A DNA stretch of 64,000 bases from Deroplatys truncata (lineage: Eukaryota > Arthropoda > Insecta > Mantodea > Mantidae): positions 163,838,993 to 163,902,992 of the forward strand of contig CM060975.1 in the NCBI GenBank assembly GCA_030765065.1. Direction: 5' to 3'. Position 1 is the first letter of the stretch, and the number at the start of each line of letters is the position of its first letter. A program made the translations under genes and the position numbers. Under the pieces are notes generated by a model that made no database searches, was not told the DNA's origin, and saw only the letters and a program-made list of their open reading frames with translations. This document shows, piece by piece, positions 12,168 to 23,575 of this stretch.

Positions 12168-12395
12168 GTTATAATAATGTACTTCGGACTTTATAGGTTT
12201 TATATGGAGGTTTACGTTGAAGTTTCTCAGAGTTCCTTCAACACTTTGGTAATACCAACGGATTACTGCGGAACTGTTTGTATGTCGATTAGATTCATTT
12301 ACAACCCTGAAAATCAATATCCTACACTCGATGCTTAACTCACAGCAGTTATTGTCTATTCTTTCTTTGAATGATAGAAGGTAAAAATGATACAT

Positions 12396-13566
12396 GGATT
12401 ACATACATGCAAAAATGAAATTACAGTATTGTTACGAGAAGTAAGTGCACACTGACGAAATGATATATTCCAGTAGTGTGGTTAAAATGGAGTATGTAGC
12501 ATTTTTGTTACAACAACCTATAATTTTCCGTATTGGATATGCGACTGGTGGAAGAATTACATAGTCATCTAGCTTTATATGGTTATATTCACATTTTATT
12601 TTAGAAATTTCTCTTTGTGGAGTGCTGTCACACGATATCTGTATGAAGCTTTTGAAGTAAACAATTCATTAATTATGATCTTAAGAAGACGTGCGCGTAT
12701 TTTTAACACTGGTCAAACGTAAAAGTTATACTAAAACCAAAATTCGTATTTAAGTAACTCATATAAAATGTTTACAAGGCGAAACATTTAGAGGATTCCT
12801 TCCAACTCAACGAATCCTTAGCTTTGAAAATAATTCTATAAGCAATTTACACAAAAATCTCCTTAAAATTTGTTTAAAGAATATAAATTATGGGTTATGG
12901 GCGGTAAAATAAAACGTAGGATATATCTGTAAACTGACTGCATAAACCTCCCCATTTTGATTGTTTTATCTGAATATTTCTACTCGCCTTAACTCAAGAT
13001 GATATTTTGACTTACATTTTTCTCGGGCAGTTAAACAATAAAAGATGAAAGTTATTTACAGAGTACATGGAAAAACTGAACCGGAAAATGGTGAAAAGTG
13101 ATTAGATAAAAAGGCAAAAATATATGACAGTGATGTAATTAGGTTTAAATTTATGCTTCCAAATATTTTAATTAACTTAGCCACATAGGAGAGGAAAATA
13201 GAAGCGGTGCATAGAACTAAGTGGATGTCCAGATGTTTATGTGATGATGTGCTTGATTGTCAAGGGGATGCTACACTGGTGGCAAATAAGAAATTAATTC
13301 AGTTTTAGAAGGTAGCTAGCTGTGCATTTAGCCGGGTTTCAGATGGCATATTAAAACCCAGTTTTATTGCATAGTTACTTAATACTGTGTTACAACACTG
13401 TTGTATCTCAGAACTTCACTTCGAAAAAGCAAATCCATTCGATTTTCATGTGTTGATATAAATTAATTTTAATGTACATGCTTAAACTGCCTTTGGTAGT
13501 CCTGGCATTTTTGCTGCCACTTTTGAAGGTAACCACGTTCTTTCTTCACCAACGAACGGATGTATT
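12396..13566. other. Region upstream of the gustatory receptor
   Basis: AT-rich, with no recognised gene or clear core promoter; a receptor promoter would lie at its left edge. Confidence 0.4.
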
Positions 13567-13830
13567 TTATGAAAATACAATTGGAATACAAGGAATGCTA
13601 TTTTGGAGTCTTGTAACACCAACAATAGATTTGATGTTTTGAATAGTCAGTTTGCGCCATGTATAGATTAGCTTGTGTAATTGCACTGAGTTAATTTGAA
13701 AATATGGTACAGAATGTAGACAGGCTAAATAACCTATTGTGTTCAGAATAAATGATGGTACAACCACTTCTACCGTTGCATAGTGATTCAAAAGTGAAAA
13801 CCGGTGCATGTTTTGGATATCTGCAAGGAG
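13567..13830 (-). pseudogene. Possible third gustatory receptor remnant
   Basis: A minus-strand frame contains IQNMHRFSLLNHYATV, which resembles the HRFAILNYHL stretch of the intact receptor (a phenylalanine/leucine-asparagine motif usual in the intracellular loop after segment 4). After this the frame continues about 60 residues without any clear family motif, and no transmembrane segments 5-7 were found nearby. The same strand and position 1.4 kb upstream of the intact receptor fit a tandem array, but the similarity is short and could be chance. Confidence 0.25.
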
Positions 13831-14214
13831 TTTAATTAATTAATTAACTGTCGGGCGCATTGTGATCTTAATGTGGGTATGAGTATTTTGATGTTATTGA
13901 TTCTAAGGGAATTAAGTCCAGGGTGGAACAACAAAATGGCCTTTCTTGTAACTCGGGAGAGATGGTTAATTGAAAAATTTATTTACTGTGACATGTAAAC
14001 AAAATGCAGGGCAGCTTGTGGATTGCAAGCCTATAAGGGAGACAGGTGATATTATCATATATAAAACATGCTTTATAGGTAGATTTTGTTAATTTTACAA
14101 TATTCATGAAAGAAAAGACTCATATGAAGAAAACGGAGCATATGAATAGAATGCATAAAACACATGGTCTCAATTCTGTTTCTTTTATTCTATTGTAGTG
14201 TATCTTTAATATCT

Positions 14215-15060
14215 GATATTACATTCACATAACTTTCTCTACCCAATTTCGTTCAGTTTTACATAGCTTTTACAAACTCTTCTTACAAAGGATTATTTTT
14301 CTATCTACTTCATGTTAATCGAGGTATTGCTTGCAGAAGTAATTTCATTACACATTTCGTTGTAGGTACAAAGGGAATAGAGCAAGTTGAATGTATAGTC
14401 AATGTTTAAAGGTATATGCTGGCCTTAGATTTCCATACTTTTTCCATGACATCGCGAGAAACAACTGAATAGCGAGAGCACTTCAAAAATTACAAAAGTA
14501 TTGAAAATTACAAACCAATAGTAACGGATATCTTGGAAATGCTTGATGCCAAAAAGAGTTATTGGAAATAAGTTGTGTGCTTTAAAGAGTTTGCGCATTT
14601 TTCGCGTAGTATACTGTTTTACCTGTTCCTTAACATTTACTAACTATACACAAAATATACAAAACAGAACTTCAAACCCTACTTCCAGAAAACTCAAGAC
14701 GTAATTATATTTGTCATGTAAATATCTGAAATATACGTTTTTTAATAAAAACTCATCGGTTCATTTAAAAAAATGAAATATTTCGAAACTTTTCCATGTA
14801 AAGGTTGGTTTGGGATGGACAGGTTTTCTTGAAAATGTTTGCATCGTATCCTTGGAGCATATTTAACTCAAATACCAACTTTTGCAGCTATTTGACTTTT
14901 CGTTTTCGAGTTATGTTGTTTACACAAATAAGGATTTTTTCTAAACATGCTTTTTCGGATTCAGGAGACCTCAAAACAGTACTTCCGTAGAATATTGAGA
15001 TCGAATTTTAGGATGGAATGCAATACCTTCTCTACCTATTATCAGAGAAAGTAATAAGCT
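14215..15060 (+). repeat. Family A repeat, complete (~846 bp)
   Basis: Head ACATTCACATAACTTTCTCT at 14221; the 3' end is GGAATGCAATACCTTCTCTA then CCTATTATCAGAGAAAGTAA. Its 3' part is reused in the direct and inverted copies described at 14572-17231. Confidence 0.8.
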
Positions 15061-15222
15061 TTCTTAAGAATATTTTTTATATTCACTAATAAACGATTGA
15101 TGGAAGAGAAAGTCATGTCAATGTAACACATCAGATTTTTTGAATGTAAAAAGGAATTATAACATCTTATTGAAGATGATGCAGAAAATTAGTCAAAACA
15201 TTTCTGCGCATTCATGCATTAT
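14572..15222 (+). repeat. 650-bp direct repeat, copy 1
   Basis: It matches 16582-17231 with one substitution (T for G at about 14605) and one single-base length difference (AAAA versus AAA at about 14653), as seen by eye. The part from 14757 onward is also the left inverted arm. Near identity implies very recent duplication or an assembly artefact. Confidence 0.9.
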
Positions 15223-15720
15223 GCAATAGCAAATATTTGTTTTTACTTCACGCGTTGCCATCTTGTGACGTCATTCATTTGTTTGGTTTGTAGCTCCATC
15301 TGGCGTAGCAATTTGCATCAGTTTTGAAATAATTCACTTTAAATGTCCTCCAGCTAGCTCTTTGGGTCGAACATGTATCTCTTACAGGTTGTGAAGCGGA
15401 AAGGAATCTTTTATCCAGAAATTATACTGATGAAGAAAATTTGTTTATAATTTTTATTGCCGAACACGTTCACAAACACTTTTACATATTGATTTAGATA
15501 CTCGCCAAACTGAAACTGTTTGTAATAACTTCTTACTTATCACTTTTAACTCGCGTACTTCAACTTTGTGTAAATTTAACTGTATAATATTTTAGATCTT
15601 TAATGATTTTTGCTGCGCGTAACTTGACGAACTGAAGGACTGACTGACGGCGTGTAGTGTACACGAAATTTTGATGAACTGAGGCGACCGACGTGTAAGG
15701 TATTGAGAATTTTGTTGAAC
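15223..15720 (-). ncRNA. A-rich leader-like sequence downstream of the heat-shock-type promoter
   Basis: The minus strand from the predicted start runs about 500 bases to the inverted arm. It is A-rich and G/U-poor in its middle (for example AAAGTGATAAGTAAGAAG), like the long unstructured 5' leaders of insect hsp70 mRNAs. The first ATG (near 15490) is followed at once by TAA; later ATGs open frames of at most about 15 codons, and no MxxxAxGIDLGTT Hsp70 start is present. Either the promoter has been cut from its gene, or it makes a noncoding heat-shock transcript. A palindromic CRE-like TGACGTCA lies at 15266-15273. Confidence 0.3.
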
Positions 15721-15892
15721 TGTGGGAGATCTACCACGGACTCGACTTTATATACTCCCACTCCTCGACATGCCTAAAGATTATAAATGAACTACTATTG
15801 GCTAATAAAACGCGCCAACATTAGCGTCTATTTTAATATCCAATGAAAACCACGAATACATATTGCTTTTAGGGAAACATTCCAGAAGTTTC
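15721..15892 (-). promoter_or_regulatory. Heat-shock-type promoter (HSE, CCAAT, TATA, initiator)
   Basis: Read on the minus strand, a heat-shock element with three contiguous, correctly phased units lies at 15880-15892 (plus-strand TTCCAGAAGTTTC; a fourth unit at 15875-15877 is imperfect). A CCAAT box follows at 15801-15797, TATATAAA at 15755-15748 and an ACAGTTCAAC initiator at about 15721, 34 bases past the first T of the TATA box. This order and spacing are those of insect hsp70-type promoters. GAAGTTAC/TGTTC half-sites further upstream (about 15905-15930) may add a weaker element. Downstream is an A-rich leader without an Hsp70 frame. Elements are seen; heat inducibility is inferred. Confidence 0.6.
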
Positions 15893-16581
15893 TACCGAAA
15901 ACGCGCGAACATTACGTAACTTCCTGGTTCCCAATAACGATAAACAACTCACCCCCTCGCTGCATTATTGCGCTATTATTGACAGTTTCAGTAAAGCCGT
16001 ATATTATTATTTACCAATATTAATTACAATTAATAAACATCTGAAATCAATGTCACATAAAAAATACATATTCATATTACAATCATTATTTACATTTAAA
16101 TAATTTGTGATACAAAAATGCATGAATGCGCAGAAATGTTTTGACTAATTTTCTGCATCATCTTCAATAAGATGTTATAATTCCTTTTTACATTCAAAAA
16201 ATCTGATGTGTTACATTGACATGACTTTCTCTTCCATCAATCATTTATTAGTGAATATAAAAAATATTCTTAAGAAAGCTTATTACTTTCTCTGATAATA
16301 GGTAGAGAAGGTATTGCATTCCATCCTAAAATTCGATCTCAATATTCTACGGAAGTACTGTTTTGAGGTCTCCTGAATCCGAAAAAGCATGTTTAGAAAA
16401 AATCCTTATTTGTGTAAACAACATAACTCGAAAACGAAAAGTCGAATAGCTGCAAAAGTTGGTATTTGAGTTAAATATGCTCCAAGGATACGATGCAAAC
16501 ATTTTCAAGAAAACCTGTCCATCCCAAACCAACCTTTACATGGAAAAGTTTCGAAATATTTCATTTTTTTAAATGAACCGT

Positions 16582-17231
16582 GTTGTGTGCTTTAAAGAGT
16601 TTGCGCATTTTTCGCGTAGTATACGGTTTTACCTGTTCCTTAACATTTACTAACTATACACAAATATACAAAACAGAACTTCAAACCCTACTTCCAGAAA
16701 ACTCAAGACGTAATTATATTTGTCATGTAAATATCTGAAATATACGTTTTTTAATAAAAACTCATCGGTTCATTTAAAAAAATGAAATATTTCGAAACTT
16801 TTCCATGTAAAGGTTGGTTTGGGATGGACAGGTTTTCTTGAAAATGTTTGCATCGTATCCTTGGAGCATATTTAACTCAAATACCAACTTTTGCAGCTAT
16901 TTGACTTTTCGTTTTCGAGTTATGTTGTTTACACAAATAAGGATTTTTTCTAAACATGCTTTTTCGGATTCAGGAGACCTCAAAACAGTACTTCCGTAGA
17001 ATATTGAGATCGAATTTTAGGATGGAATGCAATACCTTCTCTACCTATTATCAGAGAAAGTAATAAGCTTTCTTAAGAATATTTTTTATATTCACTAATA
17101 AACGATTGATGGAAGAGAAAGTCATGTCAATGTAACACATCAGATTTTTTGAATGTAAAAAGGAATTATAACATCTTATTGAAGATGATGCAGAAAATTA
17201 GTCAAAACATTTCTGCGCATTCATGCATTAT
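16582..17231 (+). repeat. 650-bp direct repeat, copy 2
   Basis: Begins GTTGTGTGCTTTAAAGAG directly against the outer end of the inverted arm (16580) and is nearly identical to 14572-15222. Sequence diverges from copy 1 right after the shared CATGCATTAT. Confidence 0.9.
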
Positions 17232-17401
17232 CAACCTTCGTGACAAATCAATGACACACAAGAGTGTACATTAAGACAAAACATAAAATGTATCGTGTAA
17301 ACTGAGCTTACAATTAAAACTATTGAATAGTAATTATGTTAATCATATCATTGCCTTGAATTATTTAAACTCTATAATTATAGAACTTTAAAATTCTACT
17401 T

Positions 17402-17752
17402 CTCCCACCGAGGCGGACCGGGTTCAATCTCAGGGACCTGCATGTGGGATTTGTGGTGGACGAAGCGGCGTCTGAGCGGGTTTTCTCCGGATTCTCCGGT
17501 TTCCCACGCCATTCATTCCACCAACTGCTCCATCATCACCTTTCCTTTCATCCATTTCACCAACATTTCGCTCCATCCACTTCCTTCATCCCATACCAGG
17601 CATCGGGCTAATCACCCATCCTGGATGTTCTGTCTGATCCATGAGTGTCTGCTCCTCGACGGGCCTCTAACCCCAGGCACCCGCCTGTAAGTCCTGGGGG
17701 GTGTAAGTCCTACATAAGAGGAGGGTAAACAGATAATGAATGAATGAATGAA
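17402..17752 (+). mobile_element. tRNA-derived SINE, family S2, copy a (5'-truncated)
   Basis: It starts inside the tRNA-like head (CTCCCACCGAGGCGG), keeps the B box GGGTTCAATCTC, and ends in a GAAT-repeat tail. A 13-bp target-site duplication, TAAAATTCTACTT, flanks it exactly (17389-17401 and 17753-17765). Sequence is very close to S2b, so both moved recently. Confidence 0.92.
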
Positions 17753-17765
17753 TAAAATTCTACTT

Positions 17766-20700
17766 GACTGTTAAAACTACCGGATTTAATGAAATTTAAT
17801 TCATATTTACATGCTTCTAAATTTAATCTTAGTGATATACCGATACACATTATTTATCAAATTACCTACTTGCTGCTGCGCATAATGTGCAGTTTCAAAT
17901 TATTTCCTTATCTTACTAACATTTCTTTATTTAATTATTTAATTCTTCCTGTCAATAATTACGGTATCACCCAAGTGTCCCCGAGCACAAACTGAAACGA
18001 CGGCGTACGTGTTTAAACCAAGGTGGGACGGTGAAATGCGACTAGCAAGCAAATATTACCAACATAAGTTATAGTATTACAGAACTGTTACTTTTTTCCT
18101 AGAACGTTTCAACTAAATAACACAGTGCTATGTTTTAAGTTATGTTGAGACCTAACATCAAAGCTTCATCTGGAATGAATTAACTTTTTCACTTGTGTGT
18201 AGTGGAAATGAACTACTTCATATCATGGAAACTACTACTCCGAGCGAGTACCAATAATGACACGTTTTGATGTCCCCCAGTCATTGACATACCTTTCTGT
18301 CTAATATCCCTCGTCTACAACTGAAGTATTTCTCTCACTCGTCTCACCCCTGCCAAAAGCGACAATTCTTGAACGGGCATGGGAGCGTCTAATGAAAAAA
18401 TGTAAGGATTACAGATTTTTTCCCATTTAAACTAATATTACTTTTATTTTCCTGTCTTTATTTATCGACTGGGCATGGACAGAAAATGCACATTACCGCT
18501 GATATTGTCACATAAGGGCTCCCGGTCACAACTCTAGATGCGTCAATATCTTGAAAACTTAATGTTAGACGCAGTTATTTCCTTATAATTATGCTTTGGT
18601 GTTATTTGTTTTGATTTGCATTATTGACATATACACTAACACAGATACAGAAATAGTGATATCTGAAGAGCTGCATTCGGTGTCAAATCTGGCATTTTAG
18701 GTGGAGAGATACAGATTATAAACTATAACACCATGATAGTTTTATTTTGGGAGACGCTTTGCAAGCGTTCAGGAATACGTTCAATACGTTTCATTACGTT
18801 TTACCTTCTTCGGCAGTCATCTTTAACATTTTTAAGGCGAGGAATTCATATTACTCCGCTATCAAAGGGTTCGTCAACCATCTTGACTATTTTAAGTGTT
18901 TGTTTTAGGCTGGCCTAAGAATAGTTGTTTCAATATCGGTGCATTTGCTTTACATTTGGATTTCATCTTTGAAAATTTATAATCTATAGTTTCACCTGCT
19001 TTTGAGTGATATTAACTGTTTCTGGTATTAGTTTATAAATATTTCTACGTGAACTATTGCTAGACCCTCTCCAAACACATGTAATTGTTTGGAATTTTAA
19101 TAATAAATCTGGAAAAGCTTTACAAAATCGAATTAATAAATATACTCCATTTAATTCAATTATATTTATTGATTTAGGTTGAAGAGAATATTTTGGGGCA
19201 CAAAATTTATACCAATGTATGAGTTGTATCTTGTTTAGCTGAAATAAATCGTAGACCTTTTGATTTTGCTGATAACTTTTGTTTTAATAATGGCTCATGG
19301 TTATGTTCATCTGGTCTATAATCTATTACTAACGTAAATGAACACGCATTTTATATGAATAGACATAACATCTTAGAAACGACAAGGGTAAAAAGAGGCG
19401 TGTAACTTTGACATTACCATTGAGAACTGATATGTAATGCTGATTTACAATGGGAACAAAAGATATTCGGGAATATCCATGTGTACTGGGCTAACAATTT
19501 TTCGGGAAAAGTTTGTCCAAAAGGTAGCACTTTTCTTTTATTTGTTGTAAGACAGGAGCGGAAAGGCAATCCTAATTCAATGTTTAACTGAAATTTCCAG
19601 GTTATATGATGCGCTTCTTTCAGCTTCTGATCACTAAATGGTGCCAAAATGTCACAATTGTAGTTTTCGGCTTTCAAGTTTTCAATGTTCCACATAAAAA
19701 TTATGTATACTCATTGCTATTGGCTGTACGTGATGCGCGATACAGCAGAAGCCAAGATTGCATGTCTGGGTCACTGATTTTTTTCTGTTTTCATTAATTT
19801 GCGAAGTACTTCTCATGGTAACGGACTAATTGAAGTAATTGTGGTTGTGTGAAGTGCCATATTCACTGAAATACAGTATAGATAAGCACGTATTTAATGC
19901 TTTTAATTAATACATAGTAAATATAAGTTACTCAAAGTTCATTTCTTTAAATGGATCTTTAACATAAAGGAAGATTTTTAATTGTACTAATAATTAGTCT
20001 TTAATCCCGCCCCTTATTTATACAATTAATCAGTGATATAAGTAGTGAAATGTATAGTGATATACAGAACAGAATATTAAAATTAAATCTTGACAAGCTT
20101 ACTGAAACTCATTTGCTTCAAACAAGTGGGAAACTTACTGTTAACAATCAGTTCATTGGACCCATTTTGATCTGTTCTTTTTTAATCTACACAAATGGAC
20201 AAACTTCCAAAATCGTGCCTCATAGAAAACAGACAAGATGATCAAAAGTGAAATAAATTCTACAACCTCCAAATGACACCCTAAATAGTATTTTGTATAC
20301 TAGTACAACATTTACGGAGTTGTTGATAATGCGTACAACTTGGTAAGCCTATCTACAAAAGTTTGATGCTAACACCGAGTTGGAAAACCTCAATATGTAA
20401 AAGCTGTTCGTGATTTCGTAGCCACTAGAACTGCATATATCAGAAGACTCCTCTACAAATTCTGTTAAACACTTAGGCAGAAACTGTGACGCCAACAATT
20501 TGAAGCCTGGTATGCGACTATGCCCACATAGGAAGAGTGACACTTTTTGCTGAAGTTCCATCCGCAATTTCATGGATACAGGGTGGATTATCCAGCTCAG
20601 AATGGCAGGATATGTTGAAGAGGACAGCAATTTCCATTACAATACGTTCTCTTCCGTGACGTTTCCCAGGCACAAGTCACTGCAAACATTACAGAAAGTT

Positions 20701-21035
20701 TACATGCTCGGTAAATTGTCCTCGGGGGGCGGTGCTATTACGAATTAAGCGCCACAGCATCGTAAGAACAATGTTTGCCATTGCACTGCTTAGCTTAGGG
20801 TTAGAAGTGCACGAAGAAGTACATTGTGCGTCTGATTGTGGAAGCAACCGTTGAATACGCATTATTGCTATCGACAGGAAAGAAGGATCAGTTGAGGTCT
20901 TAAATCCCGCAATCAGATTAGAGAGCAGTGGGCGTGGATAAGGAAAAGAACACAAACGAGCCGACCATTGCATTCTTCTGTACCTCATACAAAATCTCTA
21001 ACGTGGAGGTTACTGGTCTGTTTTTTGAGCTAGGG
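17766..21035. other. Intergenic sequence with unassigned frames
   Basis: Apart from the possible nad1 fragment, minus-strand frames at 20349-20630 and 20689-20988 are notable. The first contains HPVSMKLRMELQQKVSLFL, faintly like the ELQ stretch of gustatory receptors (RELQAFSQQI in the intact gene), but the terminal TY motif is absent. I do not assign them. Confidence 0.4.
19200..19260 (+). pseudogene. Possible nuclear copy of mitochondrial nad1 (fragment)
   Basis: TTGTTTAGCTGAAATAAATC followed by GTAGACCTTTTGATTTTGCT translates to CLAEINRRPFDFA, very close to the invariant CLAETNRTPFDFA of insect NADH dehydrogenase subunit 1. With the mitochondrial code the preceding codons read WVVS, as in nad1. 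Similarity is lost on both sides, so only a short piece, or a scrambled set of pieces, is present. Upstream AT-rich sequence to about 18940 also looks organellar in style but was not matched. Confidence 0.4.
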
Positions 21036-22272
21036 GTGCAACTTAAAAAATCTGATGTGTTACACTCACATGACTTTCTCTACTCTTGTACAAACTATTT
21101 TTACAAATGCTTATTCTTCATATGCTTCATATTAATCGAGATATCGAGATGTCAATCTTACTGCTAATTTTCTTGTAGATGCAAGGGGAATATGGTAGGT
21201 TTTAAGCGATCAAATCTTTTAAGCGCTGGTTGCTAAGTGGGGCATTCTATTCTCTTTGCATGTCCAGGACATAAAAAAATGAATAACGAATTTGAGAAGA
21301 AGTATAATTATTGGAAAATTTAAGGGAATAACAAGCAATACCTCGAAAACAGTTCACTCAACAAAAAAAATGTATATGACATAAATTGTGTATTTTAACG
21401 CGATCTACATTTTTTGTGTAGTAAAATATTGTCTATCTGTTATGCTTTACCAGTTATGCAAAAGTCGTTCACAATGAAGAATACTTTTGGAGACAATCCC
21501 AGAAAATTCGAGATATACGTTTCATTTCTCATGACATCTTAAACATTCATTCATTCATTATCTGTTTACCCTCCTCTTATTTAGGACTTACACCCCCAGG
21601 ACTTACAAGCGGGTGCCTGGGGTCAGAGGCCCGTCGAGGAGCAGACACTCATGGATCAGACAGAGCATCCAGGATGGGTGATCAGCCCGATGCCTGGTAT
21701 GGGATGAAGGAAGTAGATGAAACGAAATGTTGGTGAAATGGAGGAAAGGAAAGGTGATGATGGAGCAGTTGGTGGAATGAATGGCGGGGGAAACCGGAGA
21801 ACCGGGGAAACCCGCCCAGACGCCGCTTCGTCCACCACAAATCCCACATGCAGGTCCCTGGGATTGAACCCGGGCCGCCTCGGTGGGAGGCGAGCGGTCT
21901 AACCACTCGGCCACGGCGCCGCCCCCATCTTAAACATATGATATTTTAATCAAAATTGTTAGAGCCATTTTTGAGAAAATTAAAATGTTGGAAAAATGTT
22001 CCATGTAAAAGGTATTCTGGGGTGGGGGATTTTCTTGAAAACCTTCGTGTCGCATCTCTGGAAGATACTGAACCTAAATACCAATATGTCTATCCGACTG
22101 TTCGTTCCTGAGTTATGCTGTTCACAGATACACACACGGACATGTTTCAAAAAATGCTTTTTTGGATTCAGGGGGTCTCAAAACATGTATTTCCGGTGAA
22201 ATCTCGGTATCGAATTTTTGGGTGGAATACAATACTTCCCGTACTTACTATACGTAGTAGAGAAAGTAAAAA
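21036..22272 (+). repeat. Family A repeat, complete but split by SINE S2b
   Basis: Head AAAAAATCTGATGTGTTACA at 21045; 3' end TACTATACGTAGTAGAGAAA at about 22247. Without the 391-base insertion (SINE plus one target copy) it is about 846 bp. The frames at 20928-21167, 21996-22199 and 22115-22333 are shadows. Confidence 0.85.
21546..21925 (-). mobile_element. tRNA-derived SINE, family S2, copy b (full-length)
   Basis: On the minus strand it starts GGGGGCGGCGCCGTGGCCGA, with GTGGTTAGACCGCTCGCC as an A-box region of serine/leucine tRNA type and B box GGGTTCAATCCC, and ends in a GAAT-repeat tail. An 11-bp target-site duplication, CATCTTAAACA, lies at 21535-21545 and 21926-21936. It splits a family A repeat, which resumes on the other side. 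Confidence 0.95.
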
Positions 22273-23066
22273 TCATTTGTCCAATGGAGACAAGGGTATA
22301 AACAGCTGCAGGACATTGTTGCGTTCTTTATAAAATACTCCCTGGCTGTCTTCCAAAACCATTTATATGATAAATATAGCACTTGAAATGAATGAAAGAG
22401 AAAACACAATGCTCCTCCAATTTTTTGTATATAAAACAATTAATACAACTTTTTTTCCTTCTATTAACAATTTTTTTCTTTTCTTAATACTATAACCCTT
22501 CAATATGTGTGTATTTTAACAGAAAAAGTTTGTCATTCTGTGCCAAATGGCAAACTTTTATTTATAAGTTAAGATATACCAATGAAACAGTATTTGTGCA
22601 TATTATACAGCTATCTGAAGTATGACACCTATCCTGGTCTCGGGCTGAAAATAAATGAAGATCAAATTTATAGTGAAATCGTTGGTTTTCTGTAGTTTTA
22701 TTGTGCATATGTTGATTTGCAGTCTAAGTTCCCATGGTGTGACCCATATAAGCTCTGATGAAGGTTATTTTCGGAGAGTATCGTGAACATTACATAAATT
22801 TGTTGGCGTAACCAACAGCTTCAAGATAGATGAAATAGACCATAGCGTTATTATTTATGTTTCACTTCTAAAAATACTCTTTCTCGTATATTGCACTTTG
22901 TCCTGGAGGCAATGAGTGGATTAAATTACTGGAACCATAGTATATACTCTTCATATTAGCAAAGCAAACTGCTACTTCTGTTTCAATTAGAGAGTAATCA
23001 TCATGTTTGGTTGGGTCTCGAAGGTTACATGAAAGAAAACTATGTTAAGTATATGAATATGCGTGT
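22273..23066. other. Intergenic sequence downstream of the pro-resilin-like gene
   Basis: AT-rich; nothing recognised. Confidence 0.4.
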
Positions 23067-23072
23067 TTTATT
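23067..23072 (-). terminator. Candidate poly(A) signal of the pro-resilin-like gene
   Basis: AATAAA on the minus strand, about 500 bases downstream of the stop at 23576. It is the first perfect hexamer seen on that strand past the stop. Only the hexamer is seen; the cleavage site is not defined. Confidence 0.4.
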
Positions 23073-23575
23073 ATAAAATACTAATGTAAGTAAACTAAAT
23101 GTAACATATCAATACATTTAATTGCACATTAAACATGGCACATGCCACATCAAAACCACTGGCCAAGCATTTTGATATTTGCAGCTTTATCCAACGTGTC
23201 TTCCTAGAAATTATGCGGTAACATACACAGGTGCACTGTGAACAATGCAACTGTGTTGCATATGTGTAAATAAATAAACAAATTGAGAGCTTAGGAAATA
23301 ACGTTGGAGAGGCTACTGTTTTCAGTATTGCATCGAAATGCACATCGTCATCCCATTTGGAATATCCTTCTGACTTGCGTTCCGAAATGGGAAATCTCTC
23401 TTCAGCAGACATAGAGTTAACATCTTATTGATATGTTTAAGTAATTCTCCTGAAATCAGGAGTATATAAAAGATATGAGTAAAAGAAAAGACGTTTGCAA
23501 TATATCTGCCACTTGTGTGGAGTTCTGAAGAGAGATTAAGGCACGAGTACGTTATACATGAGAGGGCGTTGTCAT

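Larger units (their letters stand above)
14757..16580. repeat. Inverted-repeat mosaic: 464-bp arms around a 0.9-kb core
   Basis: Bases 14757-15220 and 16117-16580 are reverse complements over 464 bp, with only an occasional mismatch seen. The arms comprise the 3' part of a family A repeat, a short inverted family A head (about 15096-15145) and about 75 bases ending in GCGCATTCATGCATT. The core, 15221-16116, is single-copy in this window and contains the heat-shock-type promoter. No target-site duplication is visible at the outer arm ends, so this does not look like a simple transposon insertion; inverted duplication or an assembly join are alternatives. Confidence 0.85.

Noticed and set aside
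14757-16580. Simple transposon with 464-bp terminal inverted repeats
   Set aside because: No target-site duplication at the outer ends, and the arms begin in the middle of a family A repeat; the adjoining third copy argues for rearrangement.
20349-20988. Two minus-strand frames of 93 and 99 codons, considered as a gustatory receptor remnant
   Set aside because: Only a faint ELQ-region resemblance; the diagnostic TY motif and transmembrane segments are absent.
21603-21914. 103-codon minus-strand frame with proline-rich sequence
   Set aside because: Read-through of the S2 SINE; the same applies to frames at 17442-17690 and 32183-32484.
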